This document shows, in pieces, positions 49,497 to 58,790 of a stretch of DNA of 64,000 nt. The first letter of the stretch is position 1; each line of letters begins with the position of its first letter. The DNA comes from Aerosticca soli. GTDB lineage: Bacteria; Pseudomonadota; Gammaproteobacteria; Xanthomonadales; Rhodanobacteraceae. The position numbers and the translations under genes were made by a program. Under the pieces are notes generated by a model. It had not been told where the DNA came from. It searched no databases and worked only from the letters and a program-made list of their open reading frames with translations. The stretch is from the NCBI RefSeq assembly GCF_003967035.1, contig NZ_AP018560.1, positions 705,001 through 769,000 on the forward strand. The letters run 5' to 3'.

Positions 49497-51874
49497 TGCC
49501 CGTGCGTGCGGCCGGCGCGCGCATCCTGCCAGCGCCAGTCGCGGATGTCGGGCAGGTCGATGCCGTATTCGCTGACGTAGAGCCGGTGCCGCTCGATGTC
49601 CGACCAGTAGCGCTGCACGGCCGCCTCGCGCAGCGGTGCCAGACGCGGCACGCGCAGGATGACGTCGAGCGCGAGCTGGAAGCGGTCGAGGTTGTTGAGC
49701 ACCAGCATGTCGAACGGCGTCGTCGTGGTGCCTTCCTCGCGATAGCCGCGCACGTGGAAGTTGTCGTGGTTGTGCCGGCGATAGGTGAGCTTGTGGATCA
49801 CCGTGGGATAGCCGTGGAAGGCGAAGATCACCGGCTTGTCGCGGGTGAACAGGCGGTCGAACTGGTCGTCGCTCATGCCGTGCGGATGCTCGCCCACCGG
49901 TTCGAGCACCATCAGGTCGACCACGTTGACCACGCGCACGCGCAGGTCGGGCACGTACTCGCGCAGCAGCATGACCGCGGCCAGCGTCTCCATGGTCGGC
50001 ACGTCGCCGGCGCAGGCCATCACCACCTCCGGGTCCTCCGCCGCGCTGCTGGCCCAGTCCCAGATGCCGGCGCCGGCGGTGCAGTGGCGCACCGCCGTTT
50101 CCATGTCCAGCCACTGCCAGGCCGGCTGCTTGCCGGCGATGATCACGTTGATGTAATGGCGGCTGCGCAGGCAGTGGTCGGCCACCGAGAGCAGGCAGTT
50201 GGCGTCCGGCGGCAGGTACACCCGCACGACTTCGGATTTCTTGTTGATGACGTGGTCGATGAAGCCCGGGTCCTGGTGCGAGAAACCGTTGTGGTCCTGC
50301 CGCCACACGTGCGAGGAGAGCAGATAGTTGAGCGAGGCGATCGGCGGACGCCAGTTCAGCTTGCGGGTCACCTTCAGCCACTTGGCGTGCTGGTTGACCA
50401 TCGAGTCGACGATGTGGATGAACGCCTCGTAGCAGTTGAACAGGCCGTGCCGGCCGGTGAGCAGGTAGCCTTCCAGCCAGCCCTGGCACTGGTGTTCGCT
50501 CAGGATCTCCATCACCCGCCCGTCCGGGGCGAGGTCGACGTCGGTCGGCAGGGTTTCCTCCATCCAGGTCTTGACGCTGGCCGCATAGACCGCGTCCAGC
50601 CGGTTGGAGGCGGTTTCGTCCGGGCCGAACAGGCGGAAGTTGGCCTGTGGCAGGCTGCGCGCCATCACCTCGCGCAGCCACTGGCCGAGCACGCGGGTGG
50701 CCTCGGCCTCGAGCTGGCCGGGTTGCCGGACGTCGAGCGCGTAGGCGCGGAAATCGGGCAGGTCGAGCGGTTGGAGCAGCTCGCCGCCGTTGGCATGCGG
50801 GTTGGCGCCCATGCGCCGGCGGCCGGTCGGCGGCAGCGCGGCCAGATCGTCGCGCAGCCGGCCGTCGCGGTCGAACAGCTCATGCGGCCGGTAGCTGCGC
50901 AGCCAGTCCTCCAGCACCTTGCGCTGCGCCGCATCGCGCGGGCGCGGCAAGGGCACCTGGTGCGCGCGCCAGGTGCCTTCCACCGGCAGGCCGTCCACTG
51001 CCTTCGGGCCGGTCCAGCCCTTGGGCGTGCGCAGGATGATCATCGGCCAGCGCGGCCGCGGCAGCGGGCCGCCGCCTGTCCGTGCGCTGCGCTGGATGCG
51101 CCCGATCGCGCGGATCGCCTTGTCCAGCGCCGCGGCGAAGGCGCGGTGCATCGTCGTCGGATCATCGCCGGCCACCACGATCGGCGCATGGCCGTAACCG
51201 CTGAAGAGCTGGATCAGCTCGCGCTCGGGAATGCGGGCGAGCACGGTCGGGTTGGCGATCTTGTAGCCGTTCAAGTGCAGGATCGGCAGCACCGCGCCGT
51301 CGCGCAGCGGATTGATGAACTTGTTGGAATGCCAGCCGGTCGCGGCCGGCCCGGTTTCCGCCTCGCCGTCGCCGACGACGCAGCTGACGATGAGCCCGGG
51401 GTTGTCGAAGGCCGCGCCGTAGGCGTGCGAAAGCGCGTAGCCGAGCTCGCCGCCCTCGTGGATCGAGCCCGGCGTTTCCGGGGCGACGTGACTGGGCACG
51501 CCGTAGGGCCAGGAAAACTGCCGGAACAGCTGGCGCAGGCCGGCACGGTCGCGGCTGATGTGCGGGTAGACCTCGGTGTAGGAGCCTTCCAGGTAGGTAT
51601 GCGCGACCAGGCCCGGGCCGCCGTGCCCGGGACCGATCACGTAGATCATGTCCAGGTCGTACTGGCGGATCGCGCGGTTGAGGTGGGTGTAGATGAAGTT
51701 GAGCCCGGCGGTCGTCCCCCAGTGGCCGAGCAGGCGCTGCTTGATGTGGGCATCGGCCAGCGGCTCTTCCAGCAGCGGGTTGTCGCACAGGTAGATCTGG
51801 CCGACGGTGAGGTAGTTGGCCGCGCACCAGTAGTCGTGCATGCGGCGGAGCAGGTCGTCGGATAGGGCGGGCAT
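49484..51874 (-). CDS. xfp: Phosphoketolase (Xfp family)
   Basis: TPP enzyme that splits xylulose-5-phosphate or fructose-6-phosphate into acetyl phosphate plus a sugar phosphate, bypassing pyruvate. The 796-residue length is typical. Motifs: [80 protein letters not shown] (TPP/Mg site), and [24 protein letters not shown] 51874 begins [11 protein letters not shown]; further upstream frame to 52123 is antisense to marR. No ackA or pta gene is adjacent. Its 3' end overlaps the HTH-GAF gene. Confidence 0.96.
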   Translation of the reverse strand: MPALSDDLLRRMHDYWCAANYLTVGQIYLCDNPLLEEPLADAHIKQRLLGHWGTTAGLNFIYTHLNRAIRQYDLDMIYVIGPGHGGPGLVAHTYLEGSYTEVYPHISRDRAGLRQLFRQFSWPYGVPSHVAPETPGSIHEGGELGYALSHAYGAAFDNPGLIVSCVVGDGEAETGPAATGWHSNKFINPLRDGAVLPILHLNGYKIANPTVLARIPERELIQLFSGYGHAPIVVAGDDPTTMHRAFAAALDKAIRAIGRIQRSARTGGGPLPRPRWPMIILRTPKGWTGPKAVDGLPVEGTWRAHQVPLPRPRDAAQRKVLEDWLRSYRPHELFDRDGRLRDDLAALPPTGRRRMGANPHANGGELLQPLDLPDFRAYALDVRQPGQLEAEATRVLGQWLREVMARSLPQANFRLFGPDETASNRLDAVYAASVKTWMEETLPTDVDLAPDGRVMEILSEHQCQGWLEGYLLTGRHGLFNCYEAFIHIVDSMVNQHAKWLKVTRKLNWRPPIASLNYLLSSHVWRQDHNGFSHQDPGFIDHVINKKSEVVRVYLPPDANCLLSVADHCLRSRHYINVIIAGKQPAWQWLDMETAVRHCTAGAGIWDWASSAAEDPEVVMACAGDVPTMETLAAVMLLREYVPDLRVRVVNVVDLMVLEPVGEHPHGMSDDQFDRLFTRDKPVIFAFHGYPTVIHKLTYRRHNHDNFHVRGYREEGTTTTPFDMLVLNNLDRFQLALDVILRVPRLAPLREAAVQRYWSDIERHRLYVSEYGIDLPDIRDWRWQDARAGRTHGHQRG

Positions 51875-51947
51875 GGTGGCGTCCTTGGGGCAGCGGGGAG
51901 GGGCTTGCCCATATAGGACGCCGCCGACGTGAACGATATGTGTAGCT

Positions 51948-52418
51948 TCAGCAGAGGTCCTGGCAGAGCTTGTCCAGGATGCGGGCGAGCCAGCGCCGTT
52001 CCTCCTCGTCAAGCCGGGCCAGCACGGCGCGTTCGCGGGCACGCGCCATCGGGGCGACCTTGTCGTGGATCTTCCAGCCCGCCGCGGTGAGGGCGAGCAC
52101 CGAGCGGCGCTTGTCGCCGGCATGGGTGGTGCGGCGCACGCGTCCGGCGGCGACCAGGCGCGCCAGCGCCCGGCTCACCGCCACCTTGTCCATCGCCGTG
52201 CGTTCGGCCACCTCGCGGGCGGACAGGCCCTCGAAGCGCGCCAGCACCGCCATCACCCGCCATTCGGTCATCGACAGGTCGAACTCGCGCTGGTACTCGT
52301 CGGCGATCGACTGGCTGATGGTGTTGGACAGCACCGACAGCCGGTAGGGCAGGAAATGCTCGAGTTCGAGCGGGGCGTGATCGGATCCGGCCGGTGCCGG
52401 TTTGCGTGCTGCGCTCAT
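51948..52418 (-). CDS. MarR-family transcriptional regulator
   Basis: A 156-residue winged-helix protein. Residues 19-40 ([18 protein letters not shown]) form the dimer helix and the DNA-binding part reads [24 protein letters not shown], followed by the wing [16 protein letters not shown]. It is divergent from hppD, sharing a 142-base promoter region, so it probably controls tyrosine catabolism, in the manner of MarR/HmgR-type regulators. A less likely target is the downstream xfp gene. Confidence 0.9.
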   Translation of the reverse strand: MSAARKPAPAGSDHAPLELEHFLPYRLSVLSNTISQSIADEYQREFDLSMTEWRVMAVLARFEGLSAREVAERTAMDKVAVSRALARLVAAGRVRRTTHAGDKRRSVLALTAAGWKIHDKVAPMARARERAVLARLDEEERRWLARILDKLCQDLC

Positions 52419-52431
52419 GCGGCGCCGTTCC

Positions 52432-52460
52432 TTGCAAATGGTTACAGATGAAACTATAAA
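52432..52460 (+). promoter_or_regulatory. Candidate hppD promoter with an imperfect palindrome in the spacer
   Basis: TTGCAA (52432-52437) and TATAAA (52455-52460) are 17 bases apart, a good sigma-70 layout. The spacer contains GTTACAGATGAAAC (52441-52454), an AT-rich imperfect inverted repeat that could be the operator of the divergent MarR regulator. Confidence 0.55.
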
Positions 52461-52560
52461 ACCCGCGCATCGATGGTTTCCCGGCCGCCCCGTCGGCAGG
52501 GCAGCGCCCCGCGACCGCCTTGTCGCCGACTCACCCCAGCCCCTTTCGGAGGACACGCCG

Positions 52561-53652
52561 ATGAACGCCCAGCCCAACCTCGGCATGCAGGTCACCACGT
52601 TCGAGAACCCGATGGGCATCGACGGCTTCGAGTTCGTCGAGTTCGCCGCGCCGGCCGGCCGGGCCGGCGAGTTGCACGAGCTCTTCCGCAAGATGGGGTT
52701 CAGCGCGGTGCTCCGGCACGTGTCGCGACCGATCACCGTGTACCGCCAGGGCGGGGTGAACTTCCTGGTCAACGAGGACCCGGACGCCTTCGCCGCCGAG
52801 TTCGCCGCACAGCACGGCCCGTGCGCGTGCGGTTTCGCGATCCGTTTCCGCCGGCCGGCCGGTGAGGTGCATCGGCGCGTGCTCGAACTCGGCGCCAGCG
52901 AGCCGGGGCGGGCCGCGACGCGCGCGGTGGACGCGCCGGTGATCGAGGGCATCGGCGGCGCCATGCTCTATCTCGTCGACCGCTACGGCGAGCGCGGCAG
53001 CATCTACGACGGCGACTACCGGCCGGTGCCGGGCGCCGAGCCGAACCCGAAGGGTTTTGGGCTCACCTTCATCGACCATCTCACCCACAACCTCTATTTC
53101 GGCCACATGCAGCAGTGGTCGGACTACTACGAGCGGCTGTTCAATTTCCGCGAGATCCGCTATTTCGACATCAAGGGCGCCAAGACCGGCCTGGTGTCCA
53201 AGGCGATGACCGCGCCCGACGGCATCGTGCGCATTCCGCTCAATGAGTCGTCCGACCCCAAGAGCCAGATCAACGAGTTCCTGGAGGCCTACCACGGCGA
53301 GGGCATCCAGCACGTGGCCCTGTTCACCGACGACATCTACGCCACGGTGGAGGCGATGCGCGCGGCCGGGGTGAGCTTCCTCGACACGCCCGATGCGTAC
53401 TACGAAGTGATCGACCGGCGCATTCCCAACCACGGCGAGGACGTGGCGCGTCTGCGTCGCAACAAGATCCTGATCGACGCGGACCCGGACACCAAGCAGC
53501 GCAAGCTGTTGCAGATCTTCACCGAGAACGTGATCGGCCCGATCTTCTTCGAGATCATCCAGCGCAAGGGCAACGAGGGTTTCGGCGAGGGCAACTTCCA
53601 GGCGCTGTTCGAGTCGATCGAGCGCGACCAGATGCGGCGCGGCGTGCTGTGA
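52561..53652 (+). CDS. hppD: 4-Hydroxyphenylpyruvate dioxygenase
   Basis: Non-haem iron dioxygenase converting 4-hydroxyphenylpyruvate to homogentisate. The 363-residue protein has two VOC half domains. The iron ligands are visible in FIDHLTHNLY (His), GIQHVALFTDDI (His) and GPIFFEIIQRKG (Glu), with NHGEDVARLRRNKILIDAD between them. ATG 52561 follows CGGAGG. It begins a cluster with hmgA and fahA; a convergent small membrane gene lies between. A weak hairpin spans its stop codon. Confidence 0.96.
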   Translation: MNAQPNLGMQVTTFENPMGIDGFEFVEFAAPAGRAGELHELFRKMGFSAVLRHVSRPITVYRQGGVNFLVNEDPDAFAAEFAAQHGPCACGFAIRFRRPAGEVHRRVLELGASEPGRAATRAVDAPVIEGIGGAMLYLVDRYGERGSIYDGDYRPVPGAEPNPKGFGLTFIDHLTHNLYFGHMQQWSDYYERLFNFREIRYFDIKGAKTGLVSKAMTAPDGIVRIPLNESSDPKSQINEFLEAYHGEGIQHVALFTDDIYATVEAMRAAGVSFLDTPDAYYEVIDRRIPNHGEDVARLRRNKILIDADPDTKQRKLLQIFTENVIGPIFFEIIQRKGNEGFGEGNFQALFESIERDQMRRGVL

Positions 53653-53674
53653 GCGCACGCCGCGCCGATCCGGC

Positions 53675-54064
53675 TCAAGCATGGAAGCCGTGCATCATGG
53701 CGCCGAGCATCGAGGCGAAGAAGCTGAAATAGACCACCATCAGCACGATGCCGACCAGATACAGCACGCCCTGGATGACGAAATAGGTGCGCAGCTTGGC
53801 CAGCGACTCCTTCAATGCGGCGGCATCGCCTTGCAACTGGGCGCGTTCGATGGCGCTGGAGGACTGCAGCAGCAGCACGCCGATCCAGATCGGCAGCCAG
53901 GCGACGAGAATGCCGACGATGGTGATGGCGGTGAGCGCGCCCTGGATGATGAAGATGATGCCCACGAACTTCATCCAGCCCTTGCCCGAAGCGAGCGGCT
54001 GGGCGAGATCGCGTACGGATTGGCCGGGCGCGGCCTGGCCGAGGGCGGAAAAGGCGTCCGTCAT
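53675..54064 (-). CDS. Small membrane protein resembling DUF5362
   Basis: A 129-residue protein with a polar N-terminus (about 1-28), hydrophobic spans at about 32-54 and 55-70, a charged middle helix (SSAIERAQLQGDAAALKESLAKL) and a final span (about 93-122). The pattern matches what I recall as the DUF5362 family; function unknown. It lies on the opposite strand between hppD and hmgA, interrupting the catabolic cluster, so it is probably unrelated to tyrosine breakdown. Start 54064 is preceded by CAGGGG. Confidence 0.75.
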   Translation of the reverse strand: MTDAFSALGQAAPGQSVRDLAQPLASGKGWMKFVGIIFIIQGALTAITIVGILVAWLPIWIGVLLLQSSSAIERAQLQGDAAALKESLAKLRTYFVIQGVLYLVGIVLMVVYFSFFASMLGAMMHGFHA

Positions 54065-54175
54065 GAGGTTTCCCCTGAAAGTGATGGCTGTCGATGCCGC
54101 GCCCCCTTGGCGCGGCCAGCGCAAGATTAACGGCAATGGCGCCGCTTTCGGAGCGGGCCAGGATCGGAGGCGGTC

Positions 54176-55483
54176 ATGACGGTGTCCGGGCAGTGGCGTT
54201 ATCAATCCGGTTTCGGCAACGAGTTCGCCAGCGAGGCGCTGCCCGGCGTGCTGCCGGTGGGGCAAAACTCCCCGCAGCGTGTGGCCCACGGTCTCTATGC
54301 CGAACAATTGTCCGGTACCGCGTTCACCGCGCCGCGGCATGCCAACCGGCGCAGCTGGCTCTATCGCATCCGTCCGGCGGTGATGCACGAGCCGTTCGCG
54401 CCGCGCGATCACGCGACTTTCCACAACCGTTTTAACGAGGCCCTGGCCACGCCCAACCAGCTGCGCTGGGATCCGTGGCCGCTGCCCGCGGCACCGACGG
54501 ATTTCCTCGATGGCCTGGTCACCGTGGCCGGCAACGGCGGGCCGGACGAGCAGGCCGGCATCGGCATCCACGTCTACGCGGCGAACCGTTCGATGGAAGG
54601 GCGGTTTTTCTATGATGCCGATGGCGAGCTCTTGATCGTGCCGCAGCAGGGCCGGTTGCGGCTGGCCACCGAGTTAGGCGTGCTCGAGGTGGCGCCGCTG
54701 GAGATCGCCGTGGTCCCGCGCGGCGTGCGTTTTCGCGTGGAACTGCTGGACGAGGTGGCGCGCGGCTACGTGGCGGAGAACTTCGGCGCGCTGCTCAAGC
54801 TGCCGGATCTGGGCCCCATCGGCGCCAATTCGCTGGCGCTGCCGCGCGACTTCCTCACGCCGTTGGCGGCCTACGAGGACGTCGAGGGCGACTTCGCCCT
54901 CATCGCCAAGTTCGGCGGCGCGCTGTGGCAGGCGAGGATCGGCCACTCGCCGCTGGACGTGGTCGCCTGGCACGGCAACTACGCGCCGTACAAGTACGAC
55001 CTCACCCGCTTCAACACGGTCGGCTCGATCAGCGTGGACCATCCGGACCCGTCGATCTTCACCGTGCTCACCTCGCCCAGCGACACGCCCGGCACCGCGA
55101 ACATGGACTTCGTGATCTTCCCGCCGCGCTGGCTGGTCGCCGAGCACACCTTTCGCCCGCCGTATTTCCACCGCAACGTGGCCAGCGAGTTCATGGGTCT
55201 GATCGAGGGCGCCTATGACGCCAAGGCCGGCGGTTTCGCGCCGGGCGGCATGAGCATCCACAACGGCATGAGCGGGCATGGCCCGGACGCGGTGAGCTTT
55301 GAAAAAGCGAGCGCAGCCGACACCACGGTGCCCGACCATCTCACCCACACCATGGCCTTCATGTTCGAGACGCGCAAGGCGCTGCGCGTCACCCGACAGG
55401 CGCTCGACTCGCCGCAGCTGCAGCGTGACTACTGGCGCTGCTGGCAGGGTCTGCGCAAGATGTTCGATCCGGCGCGGCCCTGA
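54176..55483 (+). CDS. hmgA: Homogentisate 1,2-dioxygenase
   Basis: Opens the homogentisate ring to maleylacetoacetate. The 435-residue protein starts with [19 protein letters not shown] and [24 protein letters not shown], the family N-terminus. The cupin core has the iron ligands in [18 protein letters not shown] (His and Glu) and [13 protein letters not shown] (His). ATG 54176 follows GGATCGGAGG. fahA follows 32 bases later on the same strand, so they form an operon. Confidence 0.97.
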   Translation: MTVSGQWRYQSGFGNEFASEALPGVLPVGQNSPQRVAHGLYAEQLSGTAFTAPRHANRRSWLYRIRPAVMHEPFAPRDHATFHNRFNEALATPNQLRWDPWPLPAAPTDFLDGLVTVAGNGGPDEQAGIGIHVYAANRSMEGRFFYDADGELLIVPQQGRLRLATELGVLEVAPLEIAVVPRGVRFRVELLDEVARGYVAENFGALLKLPDLGPIGANSLALPRDFLTPLAAYEDVEGDFALIAKFGGALWQARIGHSPLDVVAWHGNYAPYKYDLTRFNTVGSISVDHPDPSIFTVLTSPSDTPGTANMDFVIFPPRWLVAEHTFRPPYFHRNVASEFMGLIEGAYDAKAGGFAPGGMSIHNGMSGHGPDAVSFEKASAADTTVPDHLTHTMAFMFETRKALRVTRQALDSPQLQRDYWRCWQGLRKMFDPARP

Positions 55484-55515
55484 TCGGCCGCCGCCCAGCA
55501 CGCAAGCGAGGTCGC

Positions 55516-56502
55516 ATGAAACTCGGCACTCTCAAGCAAGGCGGCCGCGACGGCACGCTGATCGTGGCCTCGCGGGACCTGTCGCGGGCGGCGCGCGCGG
55601 CCGGCATCGCGCCGACGCTGCAGGTGGCGTTGGACGACTGGCACCGCGTCGCGCCGCGGCTCAACGCCCTGTACGCCGAGGTCGAGGACGGCAGCGCGTC
55701 GGGTCTGTTCGCGCTGGATGTGAACGCGCTGGCCGCGCCGCTGCCGCGCGGCTACGAGTTCGTCGACGGCTCGGCCTATCTGCCGCACGTCGAGCGCGTG
55801 CGGCGCGCGCGCGGCGCCGAGGTGCCGGCGAGCTTCTACACCGATCCCCTGATGTACCAGGCCACCAGCGCCGGTTTTCTGGGTCCGTGCGATGCCATCG
55901 TGGTGCCCGACGAGGCCTTCGGCATCGATCTGGAGGCCGAGGTGGTGGTGGTCACCGACGACGTGCCGATGGGCGTGACGCCGGCGGCCGCCGCCGCGCA
56001 CATCCAGCTCGTCGGCCTGGTCAACGACGTCTCGCTGCGCAACCTGATCCCGGGCGAGCTCGCCAAGGGCTTCGGCTTCCTGCAGAGCAAGCCGCGCTCG
56101 GCGCTGTCGCCGGTGTTCGTCACCCCCGACGAATTGGGCGACGCCTGGCGTGGCGCGAAACTGCACCTGCCGATGCGCACCTTCATCAACGGCCGGTGGT
56201 TCGGCGAACCCGATTGCGGCACGGACATGCAGTTCAGCTTCGCCGAGCTGATCGCGCACGCGGCGCGCACGCGGCCGCTCGCGGCGGGCACCCTGGTCGG
56301 TTCGGGCACCATCGCCAACCAGGACACCGCCAAGGGCGCCTCGTGCCTGGCCGAGCAGCGCACGATCGAGACGCTGCGCGACGGCGCGCCGGTCACGCCG
56401 TTCCTGAAATTCGGCGACCGCGTCCGCATCGAGGTGCTCGATCGCGACGGCCGGTCCGTCTTCGGCGCCATCGAACAGACGGTCGCGCCGCAGCGGGGAT
56501 GA
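55516..56502 (+). CDS. fahA: Fumarylacetoacetate hydrolase
   Basis: Cleaves fumarylacetoacetate to fumarate and acetoacetate, the last step of tyrosine breakdown. The 328-residue protein has the FAH fold: EFVDGSAYLPHVERVRRARG, YQATSAGFLGPCDAIVVPDE, IDLEAEVVVVTDDV (metal-binding acidic residues), VGLVNDVSLRNLIPGELAKG and GSGTIANQDTAKGASCLAEQ. maleylacetoacetate isomerase (maiA), normally between hmgA and fahA or close by, is not in this window. Confidence 0.95.
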   Translation: MKLGTLKQGGRDGTLIVASRDLSRAARAAGIAPTLQVALDDWHRVAPRLNALYAEVEDGSASGLFALDVNALAAPLPRGYEFVDGSAYLPHVERVRRARGAEVPASFYTDPLMYQATSAGFLGPCDAIVVPDEAFGIDLEAEVVVVTDDVPMGVTPAAAAAHIQLVGLVNDVSLRNLIPGELAKGFGFLQSKPRSALSPVFVTPDELGDAWRGAKLHLPMRTFINGRWFGEPDCGTDMQFSFAELIAHAARTRPLAAGTLVGSGTIANQDTAKGASCLAEQRTIETLRDGAPVTPFLKFGDRVRIEVLDRDGRSVFGAIEQTVAPQRG

Positions 56503-56549
56503 ACGCCGCCTGCGGCAAACCGTCCCGCCGCGCACGACCGCGGCCGGTC

Positions 56550-56591
56550 TTGACCGGCGTCAACACCCGCTGCGGGCGCGCTTCCCACACT
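56550..56591 (+). promoter_or_regulatory. FNR-type class II promoter of hemN
   Basis: TTGACCGGCGTCAA (56550-56563) has the same TTGAC-N4-GTCAA arms as the site before ccoN. CACACT (56586-56591) follows after 22 bases, matching the -10 spacing of a class II FNR promoter. This places the predicted start point at about 56598, two bases before the hemN ATG, so the transcript would be nearly leaderless. Confidence 0.68.
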
Positions 56592-56599
56592 GCGCGGCC

Positions 56600-58006
56600 A
56601 TGAGCCAGGTCCATGCCATCGCCGTACCCGAATTCGATCCCGACCTGATCGCGCGCTACGACACGGCGGGACCGCGCTATACGAGCTACCCGACCGCGCC
56701 GCACTTTCGCGGCGATTTCGGTGAGCGCGAGCTGCGGGCGGCGATCCAGGCCTCCAACGAGGAGCCGATCCCGCGCCCGCTCTCGCTCTACGTGCACGTG
56801 CCTTTCTGCGCCAGCCCGTGCTTCTACTGCGGCTGCAACCGGATCATCACCCGCGATATCGCCAAGGCCGATCATTATCTCGAACGGCTGTACCGCGAGA
56901 TCGGCCTGATCGCGCCGCTGTTCGACCGCGACCGCCCCGTGCGCCAGCTGCATTTCGGCGGCGGCACGCCGAATTTCCTCGATCTTGCCCGGCTCGGCGA
57001 GCTGATGGCGTCGCTGGCGCGGCATTTCAACTTCGCCGATCCCGGCGCGCGCGAGTTCGGCATCGAGCTCGACGCCCGTTTTGCCGATGCCGACTATGTG
57101 CGCGGGCTCGCCGCACTCGGCTTCGATCGCATCTCGCTGGGCATCCAGGATTTCGACCCCGCGGTGCAGGCCGCGGTCAATCGCCTGCAGAGTCTCGAGG
57201 AGACCCGCGTGGTGGTCGATACCGCGCGCGCATCCGGCATCGACTCGGTCAGCGTGGACCTGATCTACGGCCTGCCGCGGCAGAACGTGGAGGGCTTCTC
57301 CCGCACCCTGGACCAGGTGATCGCGCTCGCGCCGGATCGCGTGGCGGTGTACGGCTACGCGCATCTGCCGCAGCTGTTCAAGCCGCAGCGCCGGCTCGAT
57401 GCCAGCGAACTGCCCGATGCGGCCACCCGGCTCGCCCTGTTCGGCCGCGCGCTCGAGCGCCTCACTGCCGCCGGCTACGTGTACGTGGGCATGGATCACT
57501 TCGCCCGCGCCGACGACGAACTCGCCCGCGCCCAGCGCGCCGGCACCCTGCAGCGCAACTTCCAGGGCTATTCCACCCACGGCGACTGCGACATCGTCGG
57601 CCTGGGCGTGAGCGCGATCGGCCGAATCGGCGACTGCTACAGCCAGAACGCGCGCGATCTGGTCGGCTACTACGCCGCGCTAGACGCCGGCCGCCTGCCG
57701 GTCGTGCGCGGCCTGCAACTGGACGAGGACGACCTGATCCGCCGCGCGCTGATCGGCGAGCTGATGTGCCACGGCGAGCTGGACATGCTCGACTTCGGTC
57801 AGCGCCACCGGCTGGTGTTCGCCGACTACTTCGAGCCTGCGCTGACCCGGCTGCAACGCCTGGCCGAGGACGGGCTGGTGACCCTGGACGAGCGCAGCAT
57901 CCGGGTGACGCCGCGCGGGCGGCTGCTTCTGCGCAGCATCGCCATGTGCTTCGACGCCTATTTGGAGCAGCCGTCCACCCCGGCGCGCTATTCCCGTACC
58001 ATCTGA
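56600..58006 (+). CDS. hemN: Oxygen-independent coproporphyrinogen III dehydrogenase
   Basis: Radical-SAM enzyme of haem synthesis used when oxygen is scarce. The 468-residue protein has SGPRYTSYPT-like AGPRYTSYPTAPHF, the 4Fe-4S radical motif FCASPCFYCGC, LHFGGGTPNFL, SVDLIYGLPRQ and a C-terminal HTH-like domain (LTRLQRLAEDGLVTLDE). The start ATG 56600 has no purine-rich ribosome site ahead of it and lies about where transcription should start. It is the first gene of a probable hemN-fnr operon with fnr 16 bases downstream. Confidence 0.96.
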   Translation: MSQVHAIAVPEFDPDLIARYDTAGPRYTSYPTAPHFRGDFGERELRAAIQASNEEPIPRPLSLYVHVPFCASPCFYCGCNRIITRDIAKADHYLERLYREIGLIAPLFDRDRPVRQLHFGGGTPNFLDLARLGELMASLARHFNFADPGAREFGIELDARFADADYVRGLAALGFDRISLGIQDFDPAVQAAVNRLQSLEETRVVVDTARASGIDSVSVDLIYGLPRQNVEGFSRTLDQVIALAPDRVAVYGYAHLPQLFKPQRRLDASELPDAATRLALFGRALERLTAAGYVYVGMDHFARADDELARAQRAGTLQRNFQGYSTHGDCDIVGLGVSAIGRIGDCYSQNARDLVGYYAALDAGRLPVVRGLQLDEDDLIRRALIGELMCHGELDMLDFGQRHRLVFADYFEPALTRLQRLAEDGLVTLDERSIRVTPRGRLLLRSIAMCFDAYLEQPSTPARYSRTI

Positions 58007-58022
58007 AGGCGTTTTTCGCTGC

Positions 58023-58790
58023 GTGCTCACGATGCCTGCCAGCCATCCGGGGCGCTTGCCCGCGCCACTCAGCCCGATCGCCGACGATGGCGATGAAGCC
58101 CATTTCTGCCGCACCTGCGCCTTCGCCGGCGCGTGCCTGGCGGTGGGCTACGGCAAGCCGGAACTGTCGGCGCTGCATTGCCTGGTCGAACACGTCGGGC
58201 CGTTCCGCGCCGGCGAGCATGTGTTCCGCACCGGCGATCCGTTCCGCGCCATCTTCGCGGTGCGCGCCGGCACGGTGAAGACCAGCCTGGTCGACAAGGA
58301 CGGTCGCGAACAGGTGCTGGGTTTCTATCTGCCGGGGGAGGTGATCGGCCTCAATGCGATCTATCCCGACCAGTTCCCATGCAACGCGGTGGCGCTGGAG
58401 ACGGCCTATTTCTGCCGCTTCTCGTTCCCGGCGATGAGCGCGCTCGCCGCGCGCCTGCCGGCGGTGCAGCAGCATCTGTTCCGCCTGCTCAGCAAGGAGC
58501 TGGGCACCGCCAGCCTGCTCGCCGGCGACCACAGCGCGGACGAGCGCATGGCGGCGTTCCTGGTCGACCTTGGCGAGCGCTACGCGGCGCGCGGTTTTTC
58601 CGGCACCCAATTCAGCCTGAGCATGTCGCGCGGCGACATCGCCAATTACCTGCGGCTGGCCGCCGAGACGGTGAGCCGCGTGCTCGGCCGTTTCCGCAGC
58701 CAGGGCCTGATCGAGATCGAAGGCCGGGCGTTGACCCTGCGCGAACCGGCGGCACTGCGCGCCATCGGCCAGAGCCTCTTGCCCGGCTGA
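58023..58790 (+). CDS. fnr: FNR, oxygen-sensing CRP-family regulator
   Basis: Global anaerobic activator. The 255-residue protein has the oxygen-labile 4Fe-4S ligands: three cysteines in the N-terminal CRTCAFAGAC (CxxC-x5-C spacing) and the internal Cys in ETAYFCRFSF. The cAMP-type beta roll contains GDPFRAIFAVRAGTVKTSL. The recognition helix AAETVSRVL has E-x-x-S-R, the triplet that contacts TTGAT half sites. GTG 58023 and ATG 58032 are both possible starts; neither has a good ribosome site. The two FNR boxes in this window are its likely targets. Confidence 0.94.
   Translation: MLTMPASHPGRLPAPLSPIADDGDEAHFCRTCAFAGACLAVGYGKPELSALHCLVEHVGPFRAGEHVFRTGDPFRAIFAVRAGTVKTSLVDKDGREQVLGFYLPGEVIGLNAIYPDQFPCNAVALETAYFCRFSFPAMSALAARLPAVQQHLFRLLSKELGTASLLAGDHSADERMAAFLVDLGERYAARGFSGTQFSLSMSRGDIANYLRLAAETVSRVLGRFRSQGLIEIEGRALTLREPAALRAIGQSLLPG

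Noticed and set aside
53641-53661. Hairpin GGCGTGC/GCACGCC spanning the hppD stop
   Set aside because: Stem of seven with no T-run and overlap with the coding end; not convincing as a terminator.
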